Assembly (NCBI RefSeq): GCF_032118995.1
Contig: NC_092650.1
Location: forward strand, 3,348,001-3,412,000
Length of the DNA: 64,000 nt
DNA from: Asterias amurensis
Lineage: Eukaryota; Echinodermata; Asteroidea; Forcipulatida; Asteriidae
Direction: 5' to 3'
A model generated the notes under the pieces. That model was not told the DNA's origin. It worked only from the letters and a program-made list of their open reading frames with translations, and did no database searches. Below, piece by piece: positions 44,246 to 55,300 of this stretch. The position numbers were made by a program, and so were the translations under genes. Each line of letters opens with the position of its first letter. Position 1 is the first letter of the stretch.

Positions 44246-45560
44246 TTTGTTTTCGGTTTTATTTTTGAAGCACGTACAAGAAAACTATACAGCTCTCGCC
44301 GGCAATGGGTACACAGTTCAGTTCATTCACTATAGAAGTGCGTTATGCATAGAGGCAATAATAATTTTGCTCGGGAAAAAAAAAACTTCCGGAAGTTCTC
44401 TAATTACAAGTATGCACTTTAGTTTGTTTACACAACGTCAACAAATTATACCACCATTATATCGATTACCACTCGACGGTCACTTTAAATGCTGCATCAC
44501 TATTGGTTTCGAGTACAATATTTGTGGTGACTAACATCTTGGACTTTATACGCAATAACAGTATGGGGGAGTCGGGTCTTCACTACGTGCCCCGAAATTA
44601 CCGGGGCCCAATTTCATTAAGCTGTTAAAGGAACACGTTGCCTTGGATCGGTCGAGTTGGTCTTTGAAAAGCGTATTTTAACCGTTTGTTATAGAATGCA
44701 TATGATTAGAAAGATATTTTAAAAGTAGAATATAGTGATCCACACAAGTATCACTCGAAATTACGTGGTTTTCCTTTTACCTCGTCGACAAACACGGTCG
44801 GCCATTTATGGGAGTCAAATTTTTGACTCCCTTAAATGGCCGACTGTGTTAGTTCTCAAAGTAAAAGGAAAACCACGCAATTTCGAGGCAAATGTGTATG
44901 GATCATTGTATTCTACTTTTTAAACATCTTTCTACCCATATGCATTTTATATAAAACGGTTACAAACTATTTTCAAAGGCCATCTCGACCGATACAAGGC
45001 AACGTGTTCCTTTAAGCAGACCATAAGGCCTAACTAGCAAATTTCTTGGTTAAGCAAGAAATTACCGTAGTACCACTCACAGCATTGGTAACTGTATGGT
45101 GTTCTGGATTGTAACCTATATACTTGCTAAGCAGCAGGTTTTTTTTTTGTCAACGGAGCTTGATTTGAAGGGGAAAACCCAAATAAACACTCATCTTCGA
45201 ACAATTATTTGTACTAATGTTTTCCTTTCTCGTGCGTTTCTTTATTTATCAAAAGCAAAAGAAATAATTACGAAAAATGTGTATGTAAATACACATACAT
45301 GTTCCTTGGTAACATTTCCTATAATTGAAAATACTACGTGATTCTTCACATTCAACTTTAGATATTTTGAGAACTAAATACGATTTATAGACTTAACGGA
45401 TGGAAACAGTTATTTTTGTGACATGTATTCAAATTAGCTTGATAAACATTCTTTTGGCGATTTTTGAAAATTGAGTTAAAAATCCCATTTGTAGCCAGTA
45501 TTTCAGCAGCTTTGGCACGGGGGGTGCGTACAATCTTGTTGGTAAAGAGCCGATCCGTTT
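44246..45560. other. intergenic spacer with family C and I elements
   Basis: Holds the upstream region of channel gene 2, a family C left end (44603-44624: GGGGCCCAATTTCATTAAGC) interrupted by a full family I copy (44625-45015), and an AT-rich stretch to 45560 that is probably the 3' UTR of the next gene. No other gene seen. Confidence 0.55.
44625..45015. mobile_element. family I foldback MITE, full copy
   Basis: Ends TTAAAGGAACACGTTGCCTT and AAGGCAACGTGTTCCTTTAA. The arms pair almost throughout, with the centre near 44822 (GGGAGTCAAATTTTTGACTC). Confidence 0.9.
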
Positions 45561-48500
45561 CTACCATTTTTGTTCGATCCCTTTAGCCCGATTCTCCACT
45601 TTGTTGTATGGGTTGTAGGGATACGTAAGTGTTACTGTCCGTGACAAAGGGCCTCGGTGCGCGAAGTTCTTCATCGTGTACTCTTTGGTGGCGAATGGTC
45701 TGTAAAGAAGCAGATTTGGTTTTCTAAAGTTAGTAGACTGATGATGGGAATAAATTATTGTACGCAAGTGGCGAAGTTCCTGTTTACGGTGACTGTCTGC
45801 CCGAGCTCTGACAGGGGTACAAAATTGCGTATGTTTTATGGACCTCTCGCGTATGACGTCTCAGACGAAATACCTTTCATATAACATGTATCATTGTGTC
45901 TGAAAGCCAGCCTTCTTATACTTAGCAACAAATTGTTAAGCATCAACGCTGCTTAAGGGGCTGTTTGGAATTGGTGCATGAGAACATCTAAGCAAGATTT
46001 GTGTGTGCTTGGCAAGTTTTTGTACTTAAATGGTTTAAGAAATTAGGCACAGAAGTATATCGCCATAATCCAAATCAAAAGTTCGCCCTCCTCCAACTCA
46101 GTTTCTGGTTGATTGTAAATCGATATTTGAATATTCATTAGCACTAACTCAAGGGATTGTAAACAGACCTGTAGCTTGATTTCATGGTTGTCATTGTTCG
46201 TAGATCAAGAAGACGGTTGGTTTCCATGGCAACATTATGTGGCGATCTTGGCACGTAACCAGCGTAACCGGGACACTTGCGCACACTGGAAACGAAACGT
46301 TAAATTAAAAAGCAGTTGAACTAGCTAAATTTTTTAAATCCATGGGTGAGATCCATTTATGGCCCCTTAAAAAAAAATATGGCATTTCTGTCGCATTTAT
46401 TACTGCTAGAATTAGTCATCCTTTACTGAGCCTACCTGTGTTTTTTTTCCCGTGTAGAATTTAACATTCTCAGTATAGGCCAAATGGCTTTAAAATGACA
46501 GAAAATGAACCATTTTTTCGCGCTCAGTTTTCATGAAACCTTTTTTTATTTATTTTGCACGTTTGACTTACAACATTGAAGACAGTTGATCTTCTCTTCC
46601 CATCAAAGAAATCTTCTCGTCAAGAGATATGTTCGGTGTTTTCGTGGGAGGTTGGCTGTAAAAAAAGTAAAAATTTGATGAAAAGCAAAAACAGCATTGA
46701 TAGATGCAGAAATTACGGAAAAGAAACACTGTAGAAAAGTGTTTTAAGAAAAGGCCCAATTTAATTTAGCTCTGTTCAAAAACAGCTTGCCAAGCACACA
46801 AATTATGGATAAAAAACACCAAATAGTATAATGATTGTACCCCTGATGCAAATTGATCGTTCCTCAGCAGCCAACATTCAATTACACATTTACAACGGGT
46901 GCGTTCGTTTAGCTTCCCTGGGTCGACCCCTGTGTGTGGCGGTTTTTTTCACCAGAACGAACGTGGGTAATTATCTACACACGTTCGTCCTGGAAAAAAA
47001 AAAACACCACACACCGGGGTCGACCCAGGGAAGCTAAACGAACGCACCCATTGTTGCAACTGGTGCCTAAAAAAAGTCACGTTTGATAAAGTTTGCAACA
47101 TGTGTATGTGTATCTACCAAGAGTAGTGTTCACTCTATAGTCAAGGGCCACTTGTATAAGAGCTAAAGGAGAATTAAAACTCTCACAGAAACTCACTTTG
47201 TGTATTTAAACAACCTGTCTGCATTTAACATGGTCTTGCCGATCTGTCGGCTGCTGACATTTTTCCCCACATGGGGGCGTGACTGAAGTCTATCCCAGAG
47301 GGGAACCACCCGTTGCCACGGACGCTCATTGGCGTCGTATCTCATTGGTCGAGACATGATGACATCAGACTTCTGCTCAATGGTTGAGTTAGGCGGATCG
47401 ATCTGAAATCAGATTGGAGTATTTGTGTCGATCAAAATGGACTCTAACTAGAAACAGTTCAATATGTTTGTAATAAGAAATCACCTCTTTCTCAAAAACT
47501 ACGGGTTTTTTTTGTAGAAATTACCAATTTGTTTGCGTCCAGTGTCTTTAATGGATAATTTTCTCTACAACAAAGCAAGAGAAAGAAGTGACATTCTTAC
47601 TTCAGAAATCTCGAGACAGCCTTCTTTAGCAGCCTCTTTGCTGGTCGTTTTCCAGTGATATGATCGACACAGTTCCTCCACCCACCCCTCCTCTACCTCA
47701 TCCGGGTAGCCGTCAGCACAGTGCGGCACCACCGGGGGCAACGGCTCGTTGAGCCCCTTGAGAGGTGGCTCCTGTTGCTCGGGTGTTCTCGGACGTTTCT
47801 GGCAAAATTTAGGCTGGATTTTCGGTGCTTTGATCTGAAGATGGCTTGTGAATTCCTGGGGAGGCGGTGCACGGACGATCGGCTTATCTGTAAAAGGCCT
47901 AAAAAGCAATAACATCTTTATAACAAGATATGAGTTTAAGATATTTTTCAAAATAATGATTGAAAACTTGAATAAATCTTATGTATGATGCATTTCACTA
48001 TTACATTTATTATTACAAATCCATGCAAGTTTGCCCCAAGCAAGGCTTAGATCCACTCAAAGTACTGTCTTTTTAAAGTTTGCCCACAGAGTAAAAGCCA
48101 CTTTTTGTAGAGGGGCTGCTAGAAAGAAATATTAAGGCCTAATATTAATTTTGGTTTTACCCATACACGATTACCCATGCGATGTGTTAATAGCACTGTA
48201 TACCCAGTACTTCCCGAGTCCTATGAAAAAATATCACAGGCCTAAGGCTTAAAGGTGAACAAGCTCAGTGAAGCTCTGATTGATAGGATATTACTCTGAC
48301 TTCAAACAGTTTAGATTGTAGGATGGAGGGAAACACGCACACAGGCAAGGAGTTCCAAAAGACGTCTTCAGTGAAATGTCTTTATAAGAACACCTGAAAT
48401 GTATCTGTATCTGTCGATTACTGCAACAAGGGATATACAAAGTGTAGCTGGTGTGGTGTTGCAAGTAGACACAATTTAGTGGTGAGCTCACCTTATGAAA

Positions 48501-48856
48501 CTGAAAGTGTTCATTATTGGATTGTATCTAGCCTAGTCTTGAATGAGTCTATTAACATTTCAACAACACACTCAAAATGAAGAGCTTATCAGATGAGGAG
48601 AATTTCTGGTATCACATACTCACTTGATATCAGGAAGGAGAACCTGCCACGTGCCTTTCTCCCACTGCCGAGTGGGGCCGGCGGGAGATATTGGGAATTT
48701 CCTCGGCGGTAGTTTAGGCTCTTCCCGAAGCTGGATAGCGGGCACTTGATGGAACTTGATGGGCGGGAGGAACGAGCTGTGAAGTGGATAGCCTATACGG
48801 TACGTGGTAGACGCGCCTGTGTTGAAGACGTTTTCCATCCCTACTCGATTGTTCAA
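45561..48856 (-). CDS. probable axonemal microtubule-inner-protein-like protein (358 aa)
   Basis: Six exons: 48856-48624, 47898-47601, 47402-47197, 46655-46572, 46285-46169, 45699-45561; phases agree and the frame ends in KGIEQKW-stop. The protein is soluble, with no signal peptide or membrane helix. It is rich in Pro and basic residues (KLPPRKFPISP, FTDKPIVRAPPP), has a Trp-containing central region (ERPWQRVVPLWDRLQSRP) and a late CPGYAGYVPRSP motif. PGY-x-G-x-(V/I)P motifs recur in ciliary and sperm microtubule inner proteins (for example FAM166/CIMIP2), so an axonemal role is inferred; the exact family is unsure (an SPMIP7/SPATA48 relation was considered). The donor of exon 5 is AG|GTCTGT, weaker than the rest. 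An X-box-like RFX site lies within exon 5. Confidence 0.6.
46203..46216 (-). promoter_or_regulatory. X-box-like RFX motif inside a coding exon
   Basis: On the minus strand exon 5 reads GTTGCCATGGAAAC, which fits the X-box consensus GTNRCC-N2-RGYAAC with one difference. RFX factors drive ciliary genes, but the site also encodes V-A-M-E-T, so it may be chance. Confidence 0.3.
46897..47049. mobile_element. foldback MITE (family J)
   Basis: Perfect inverted ends of about 34 bp: GGGTGCGTTCGTTTAGCTTC ... and GAAGCTAAACGAACGCACCC, with further imperfect pairing inward around GTGGGTAATTATCTACACAC. Second copy at 50982-51142. Confidence 0.92.
47475..47552. mobile_element. family A MITE fragment
   Basis: ATCACCTCTTTCTCAAAAAC and GCGTCCAGTGTCTTTAA are family A words; the middle is deleted. 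Confidence 0.6.
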
Positions 48857-50981
48857 TAATCGAAATTTAAGTGATGATAGGCATGTTTCCCTCTTTGGAA
48901 GGAGACGATTTATGTGAAACTACTTCCGTAAAAAGTTTATGTTACTACGTATGCAGAACAGTGCGACATCCTGAGTTGTAGCAATACGGACGCGTCATAA
49001 ATTCTCAGCCAATCAGCAAGTGGCAATATTGAGTGACCTCATTACACGCATTGTTACGTCATTAAACAAAAACAAACTTGAAACCTCGACAACGCGTGCT
49101 GATACGCGGACTGCGTATGTCGTCATGAAGGCATTCAGCTGTGAAATCGGGGCGGCGCGCATTTTTGTTCACTTTCGTCGAGCGAGGTGTGTCAGGCTCG
49201 ATCCTCATCAAAGCTGTGTAATTTACAAATATCAACAGAAACTTTTGATTATGAGAGCACTCGAGAGTTGGAGAACGTTTGTAAAAGTCATGTCCAGATA
49301 TCAAACTCTCATGATAAATCGTCCTACAAAACTAGCTCAACGAAACTCAAGCTAAAGGTCTCATGTCAAGTGGTTGAAAACTTAGGGAATCGGGGCATAT
49401 TTTTCGATGGACCGGGACAAGACTTGGGTCAAGACTGAACATCAGTGAAAATTAACCCCACCCCTAGTAGGGGTTTAGTAGCGGACAGTTTTGAAACAAT
49501 AGAAAGTAAAGCTACTCCGTCTACTCTTGTTGATCACATGCACACATAATTAAAACTAGGCTTACATGCAATCCTTGCCTTTTCAAATGACTGTTTCATG
49601 ACATTCTCTTTAAAATTGTTATACTTTTGCCAACGATGAGTTATGTCTGAAGGTTTAAAATAAATACTTAAAAACAAAGGAAAGGTAACAAAAGAGGATT
49701 ATGCTTACGCGATTTAGGTTACCAGTAGAAATACTGTGTCGCAAGTACCATTTATAACTGGTATCCTGCTCGCTCTTGCTTAGCAGAAATTGTCAAGCAA
49801 ACCGTTCTGTTCTAAGCAGGTCTGCTTCAGCAACATTACCGTCTCACAGGGGAGTGTTTTAAAAATGTAAACTAAACATGAAACTTCTGATTATCTTTAC
49901 ATGTTTAATCAAAAACTCCTTTTAAAATATCATCCAAACAAACAGAATTTCCTTCCTGCAATCGACATTATTATGTTAGCTTTGTACACAAGTAAACACT
50001 GCATTTTAAATTCACAGAGACAGAAAACAAACCTTTGAACAACCCAGCTATTGTCTAAATAATTAATAATCGGAACTAGATAATCATTATAAAAAAATAA
50101 TGTGGCAATGACGCGGATCGCTCTGTTTTTGTGTGGTTGAATTACACTAACTAGGCAAAAGCATTTTTTTTAATGAGCCTGAAGAAGAAAAAGTTAAACT
50201 AAATTTGTTTTTTTAGTCAACAGCCTTTTCAAGGAAATTTGGGTTCAATAGAAATTTCATTTTTAGAATGACAATTTTGGTACATCAGATGGCGAAGAAA
50301 TAATGATGAGCTACAAACTCAGAAACTAAAACATTGGACAAAAATTATCAAAACTTACATACGTAAGTAATACAAAAAACAAATGGGGAAAGCTACAAAG
50401 GACCGGGCAGATTTTCTACAATTGTTGTTGGGTTATTAATTAATAAACAAGAACATCACAATGGCTGTTCCTGTTTACAAAAAAAACTTACAAAATCCCA
50501 GCATTTTATGATAAATCACATCACAAGTGTATACATGTATTATACAATGTATAAAGTTGTTACAATATTTAACAGTTAGTACAAATAACACTGCATGAAG
50601 TTACCTTTTTATTTGTTTGTGGAAATTTTAAAATTTACAGTGCAAGACAAGTTCTACAGTGCACTAAAAACAGCAAAATCAAAGGTTTTAAAGGAGGTTC
50701 ATACATGGGAAGGTATATGCTTGGTAATCATTCTTAAAAGTATGGTTAATTAAAAAAATTACTGTTTATACGTTTGGAAACCACTTGGTTCAGGTTACAA
50801 TAGTACAAACTTTAAAGCATTTTGATAATCATTTCACTTCAAAGTATTGTAGTTATTGAAAAAAGAAAGGTATTCTTTCCAAATACCAAAGGTATTCTTT
50901 GCCTAAAAACCACTTCTGTTCTACAGTTTTATGCTTTACTGGGATCCACAATTTTTACGGAGTTCACAAAGTGAGGAATGT

Positions 50982-51142
50982 GGGTGCGTTCGTTTAGCTT
51001 CCCTGGGTCGACCCCGGTGTGTGGCGGTGTGTGGCGGTTATTACTTCCAGAACGTGGGTAATTATCTGCACATGTTCGTCCTAGAAAAAAAAAAACCCGC
51101 CACACACCAGGGTCGACCCAGGGAAGCTAAACAAACGCACTC
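50982..51142. mobile_element. foldback MITE (family J)
   Basis: Same ends as 46897-47049, with GTGTGTGGCGG repeated on the left arm and one base change (ACAAACGC) on the right. Confidence 0.9.
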
Positions 51143-51848
51143 TGTATAAACCATAGAGCTATAAACACAGAGTTGACTAACATTACCAGAGTGAGGGAGG
51201 GCGCTTGAAACAACAGCAGGCTATGTACAATACAATGCTATCAGTAATACGCGGTCTGGGTTAATTTTTGTACAAAATCAGGATATCACATCAAAAAGAT
51301 GTCAGACTAATTAGTAAAATACACAGATCAACATCAACTAAACGTAATTTATACATACATAACAAAACAACAACAAAACACAAACATAATTTAAAGTAAA
51401 TTGATCCACAAAAAGCTTGACTCCACAACATTTTTCCTTATGGTCCAAATTTTATAGAGGCATGTGTGCAAACTAATACTGAAAGAATTACAGCCATTAC
51501 CCTGGAGCATTTCTCTGGTAACTTTTCCCAAATCAGTCAAGATCAGTTGATGGTGGAGGAGGGACCCGGAAACATTTTCTTCTTCAATAATTGTATAAGA
51601 TTATCCTTCCAGGCAGTGGATCATGTTTTTTTTCAAGGAAAACAAGAATCACACCATGGAGGTAGAACTCTACCTCCATGATCATACCCAGCCTTTCTGA
51701 AATGAGATAGTGTGTCAATTAGACATCTGTTTGTGGCAATTAGTCAGATCTCCTTTTAGAATGAAAACTTTATGTTCAAATCTTCTTCATGTTCACTCTG
51801 AAGAGCTGGTTTCTACAATCGAACAAAATAATAACCTCAACAATGCGT

Positions 51849-52100
51849 GCCCAATTTTGTGGCTCTGCTTACTGTAGGACTCTGCCTTAGCTTGCGATCA
51901 CCACTCTTTGCTTACTGGGCAAGCACCAAATCACTGAGGTAGCAGTGTAAGCAAAGAATGCTTAGCAATATGAACTCTGCTGTGCACAAGCAGAAATTTC
52001 CTGCTAACCTGTGAGATATGCTTGACGTAAGCATGTTAATTCCTGCTTTTGTAAGCACTCATTCTTTGTTGATCATACGCAGAGCTATGAAACTGGGCCT
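51849..52100. mobile_element. family C' MITE
   Basis: GCCCAATTTTGTGGCTCTGC at the left and GCAGAGCTATGAAACTGGGC at the right; interior CTTGACGTAAGCATG like 29765-30026. Confidence 0.8.
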
Positions 52101-52303
52101 TGATCTATCCCCTCGCAGGTAAGTTTCAAGAAAAAGAAAAATAAAGAAAAAAAAGTAATGACAAATTAATAAAACAATGAAACAAAATTAACGAGGTGTA
52201 CAGAAAAATTAATAACATCAACCATGACAAGGTAACTACACCACAGAGACATCTTTAAAAAATAATATCCACATATCTAAGTATTTCAGCCAATTGTATG
52301 CAG

Positions 52304-55300
52304 CTACACGTGAGACACAGTGTGCCGTGTTCTGTCGGAGAACTTGGGCGTCGTAGCCTGGGTGAGGAGCTTAGTGCTAGGCAGTACCTCCACTGTCCTG
52401 TATTGCCGGATGGGGTTGGCCTTGTGCACCCTCTCTGCCCGTATCTTATTGATCTCGTTGCGCTCCTCCTCTTGCTTCTCCGCTTCGCGCTGGGCGAGGG
52501 CCGCTTCCATGTCGCACTGGCGGTCGAACTTACGCTGCTCAAAGTCCTTGCGCTCTTCAGCGCGACGCTCAGTGTAGAGCTTGAAGTTGGAAATATCTAC
52601 AACAGTGAAATGAAAAGAGTGAATGACTGAGTTAATCCCATACCCGACAAATTCAACTTACAATTGTGAGCACCGGAAAAAGGTTACCAGCTAAAATAAC
52701 ATTTCATATATACATGTGACTGGTATCCTGCTAATTGTTGATGGGCAGAAACGATTTAAGCAATACTTTCTGTTACAGCTCTATGAAATTGGGCCAAAGT
52801 GCAAACTAAGTTTAGATCTTTAGGTCACCTTGAAGAAGCTGTCCGGCCTTGTAGTTGTAGGTGATATCAAAAAGATAATAATAACAATGAAAAAAAAAAA
52901 CATGTGGATGAGAAAAATTACACCCAAAAATACCTGTCATGGGTTTGGCTGACTTTTCTGGGATGAACGGTTCCTCGTACAAGACGTTTGCCGGATTGGC
53001 CTTGAAAGCGCTTGCTAGTTGCTTGCATTCTCTAACCTCTTCCTCCATCTAATTAAGTTATAAGACAGTGATTAAAAGTTATAAGACAATGATAAAAGTT
53101 ATGACAGTGAATATAAAGTTATAAGACAGTGAATATAAAGTTATAAGACAGTGAATAAAAGTTATACGACAGTGAATAAAAGTTATGACAGTGAATAAAA
53201 GTTATAAGACAGTGAATAAAAGTTATGACAGTGAATAAAAGTTATGACAGTGAATAAAAGTTATGACAGTGAATATAAAATTATCTGACAGTGAATAAAA
53301 GTTATAAGACGGTGAATAAAAGTTATAAGACAGTGAACATAAAGTTATAAGACAGAGACTAAAATTGATAAGATAGTGAATCAAAGTTATAAGACATAAC
53401 TAGATATAATTGTCAAAGTGAAGGATTCAGGATGGGGGCCAGTAGGCCCAAAAAACAAGTGTTTATCTTAAGGTCAAACATACCAATGTGATATTCAAAT
53501 CGAAACACTTTGGTAAAGGAGGGACAGCAAAGCAACAATGAAACAAATAGTACAGTAGAATGTAGTGAGTAAGGAGACAGCCTTAGACATTAAACAAACA
53601 CAAAGAAAAAACAAAACAGTCAGAAGAAAATGTATTAGGTAACGAGCAAATAATACAAGTATCGCCCCAAAACATTTGCTTTCTAAAACTATATCAGTTG
53701 TGTTTGTTTTTACCTTTTTACGCCATTCCTCGGCCTGCTTGGCGCCTTTCTCTGCCACGGTAAACGGCGCTGACTGCGTGGGAGGCTTGACTTGTTTCAC
53801 TGGGATGCCAGTCAAGTTGCCATACGGCATCGGCTGCGCTTGGAACTTTCGTGCCTGTATGAATGTAGATTAGGTTGTAGGTTATTATAGTGAGGAGTAT
53901 AAAATAGCAAGACGTTTGTGGGAACTCACGCAGGTGTATATGCCTGCAACCGTGGACCTCCAATTGTCCCTCTTTTGTTTAGCCTACACTCTAACTGTTT
54001 GGCAACAGCTCCCATTGGTTTTGTACACGTTTTCCAACTGTGGACCTTTCTCGAACAGTGGACTCTATTGTCCTTTTTTGTTATTGGTCCCTGGTCTGAA
54101 TGCAACTCACCTTCTCCTCTTCAAGAAGGAGCTCTTGCATCTTAGCCTCCTTGCGAGCCTTGGTCTCCCGGATCTTATCATCGAATGAGAAGGGCTCCAC
54201 CTCCGTCTTCTTATGTTCGATGGTTGGGATGAATGGCGCAACACTGAGATTAGCAGGTCTTGCTCGGCTCAGGGTTGTGTTATTGAGCTACAAATAAAAT
54301 AAAAAAATATCGAGTGAGTGAAACAAATCCAACTGGTGGTAACAAACAGGTTACACTTGAACAGCTGGGGTTCGTTAATCAGATGTCAGATTTATGAAAC
54401 TGAACCAAGCTCCGTTAGCAATCAGCCGAAATACTTCAAAGAAGAGACGTGTGGAATATATCCAGCATGATTTTCTTAAGTTCTTTAAACAAAGAAACAA
54501 GAAAAATTCACAGAGAACCAACTGCTTACCGACCAAAAGGATCTATGGTATGGCCTGAAGTTACAACGACAGCAGAGTCTTTCTTGAAGACAAAACAAAA
54601 TTTGCCTGTGTGGGCTTTGAGAAAGACTTTGCAAGGGTCCAAACTACAGACATAACAAACAAAAAGACTAAAGATGAAGCAAAGTATACAAAGACAAGTG
54701 TATACAAACCTCGGACTCTTTCTCCTTTTCTTTTTCTCTTTCCTCGTAGATTCTCATTCGGTTTTTCAGGGCGAACGCTGGTGACTTTGGAAGGGTGACT
54801 GGATGGGGCTTGGCATCAGCAATACCCTAGGAAAGAATGAGATTTTGTGTTCAATTGCCGTCTTTAAGTTTAATAACAATAACAATAATAATAGTTATTT
54901 TTTATAAAGCGCTTTTCACGCCCGAAGGGCGCCTCGAAGTGTTTTACATTACTACCCCTGGTCACTAAAAAGTGGTCACTGGGCCTTAAATTATTCCCTA
55001 TAAACAATCTCAGCCTTGTGCAACAAACATGCGCTACTCAGCTAAACAATCACGAGAACCATCTCTGCCCTCACAGGTACCCATTTACCCCTGGGTGGAG
55101 GGAAGCAAGTGTCTTGCTCAAACGGGCAATGGAAAGCTGTTGATAGTATAAAACAGTGTGACTTTCATTATTCTCTTGCAACTTCGATGAACAATTGAGT
55201 CCAAATTTTCAAAGATTTTGTTATTTTGTTATGTTGGGATACACCAAGTGAGAATACTGGTCTTTGACAATTAACAACCTTACCATGCAAATGCAGTGCT

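Larger units (their letters stand above)
48857..52303. other. intergenic region between the axonemal-type gene and TPX2
   Basis: The left part (48857-49100) is the likely promoter of the minus-strand gene. The rest is AT-rich and holds a GGTTACCAG-type MITE fragment (about 49725-49840), a family J foldback (50982-51142) and a family C' element (51849-52100). TPX2's 3' UTR must lie at its right end. The frame at 49020-49355 (plus) matches nothing I know. Confidence 0.55.

Noticed and set aside
49020-49355. 111-codon plus-strand frame upstream of the axonemal-type gene
   Set aside because: No recognisable motif, overlaps an equally long minus frame, and no splice or promoter signal was convincing.
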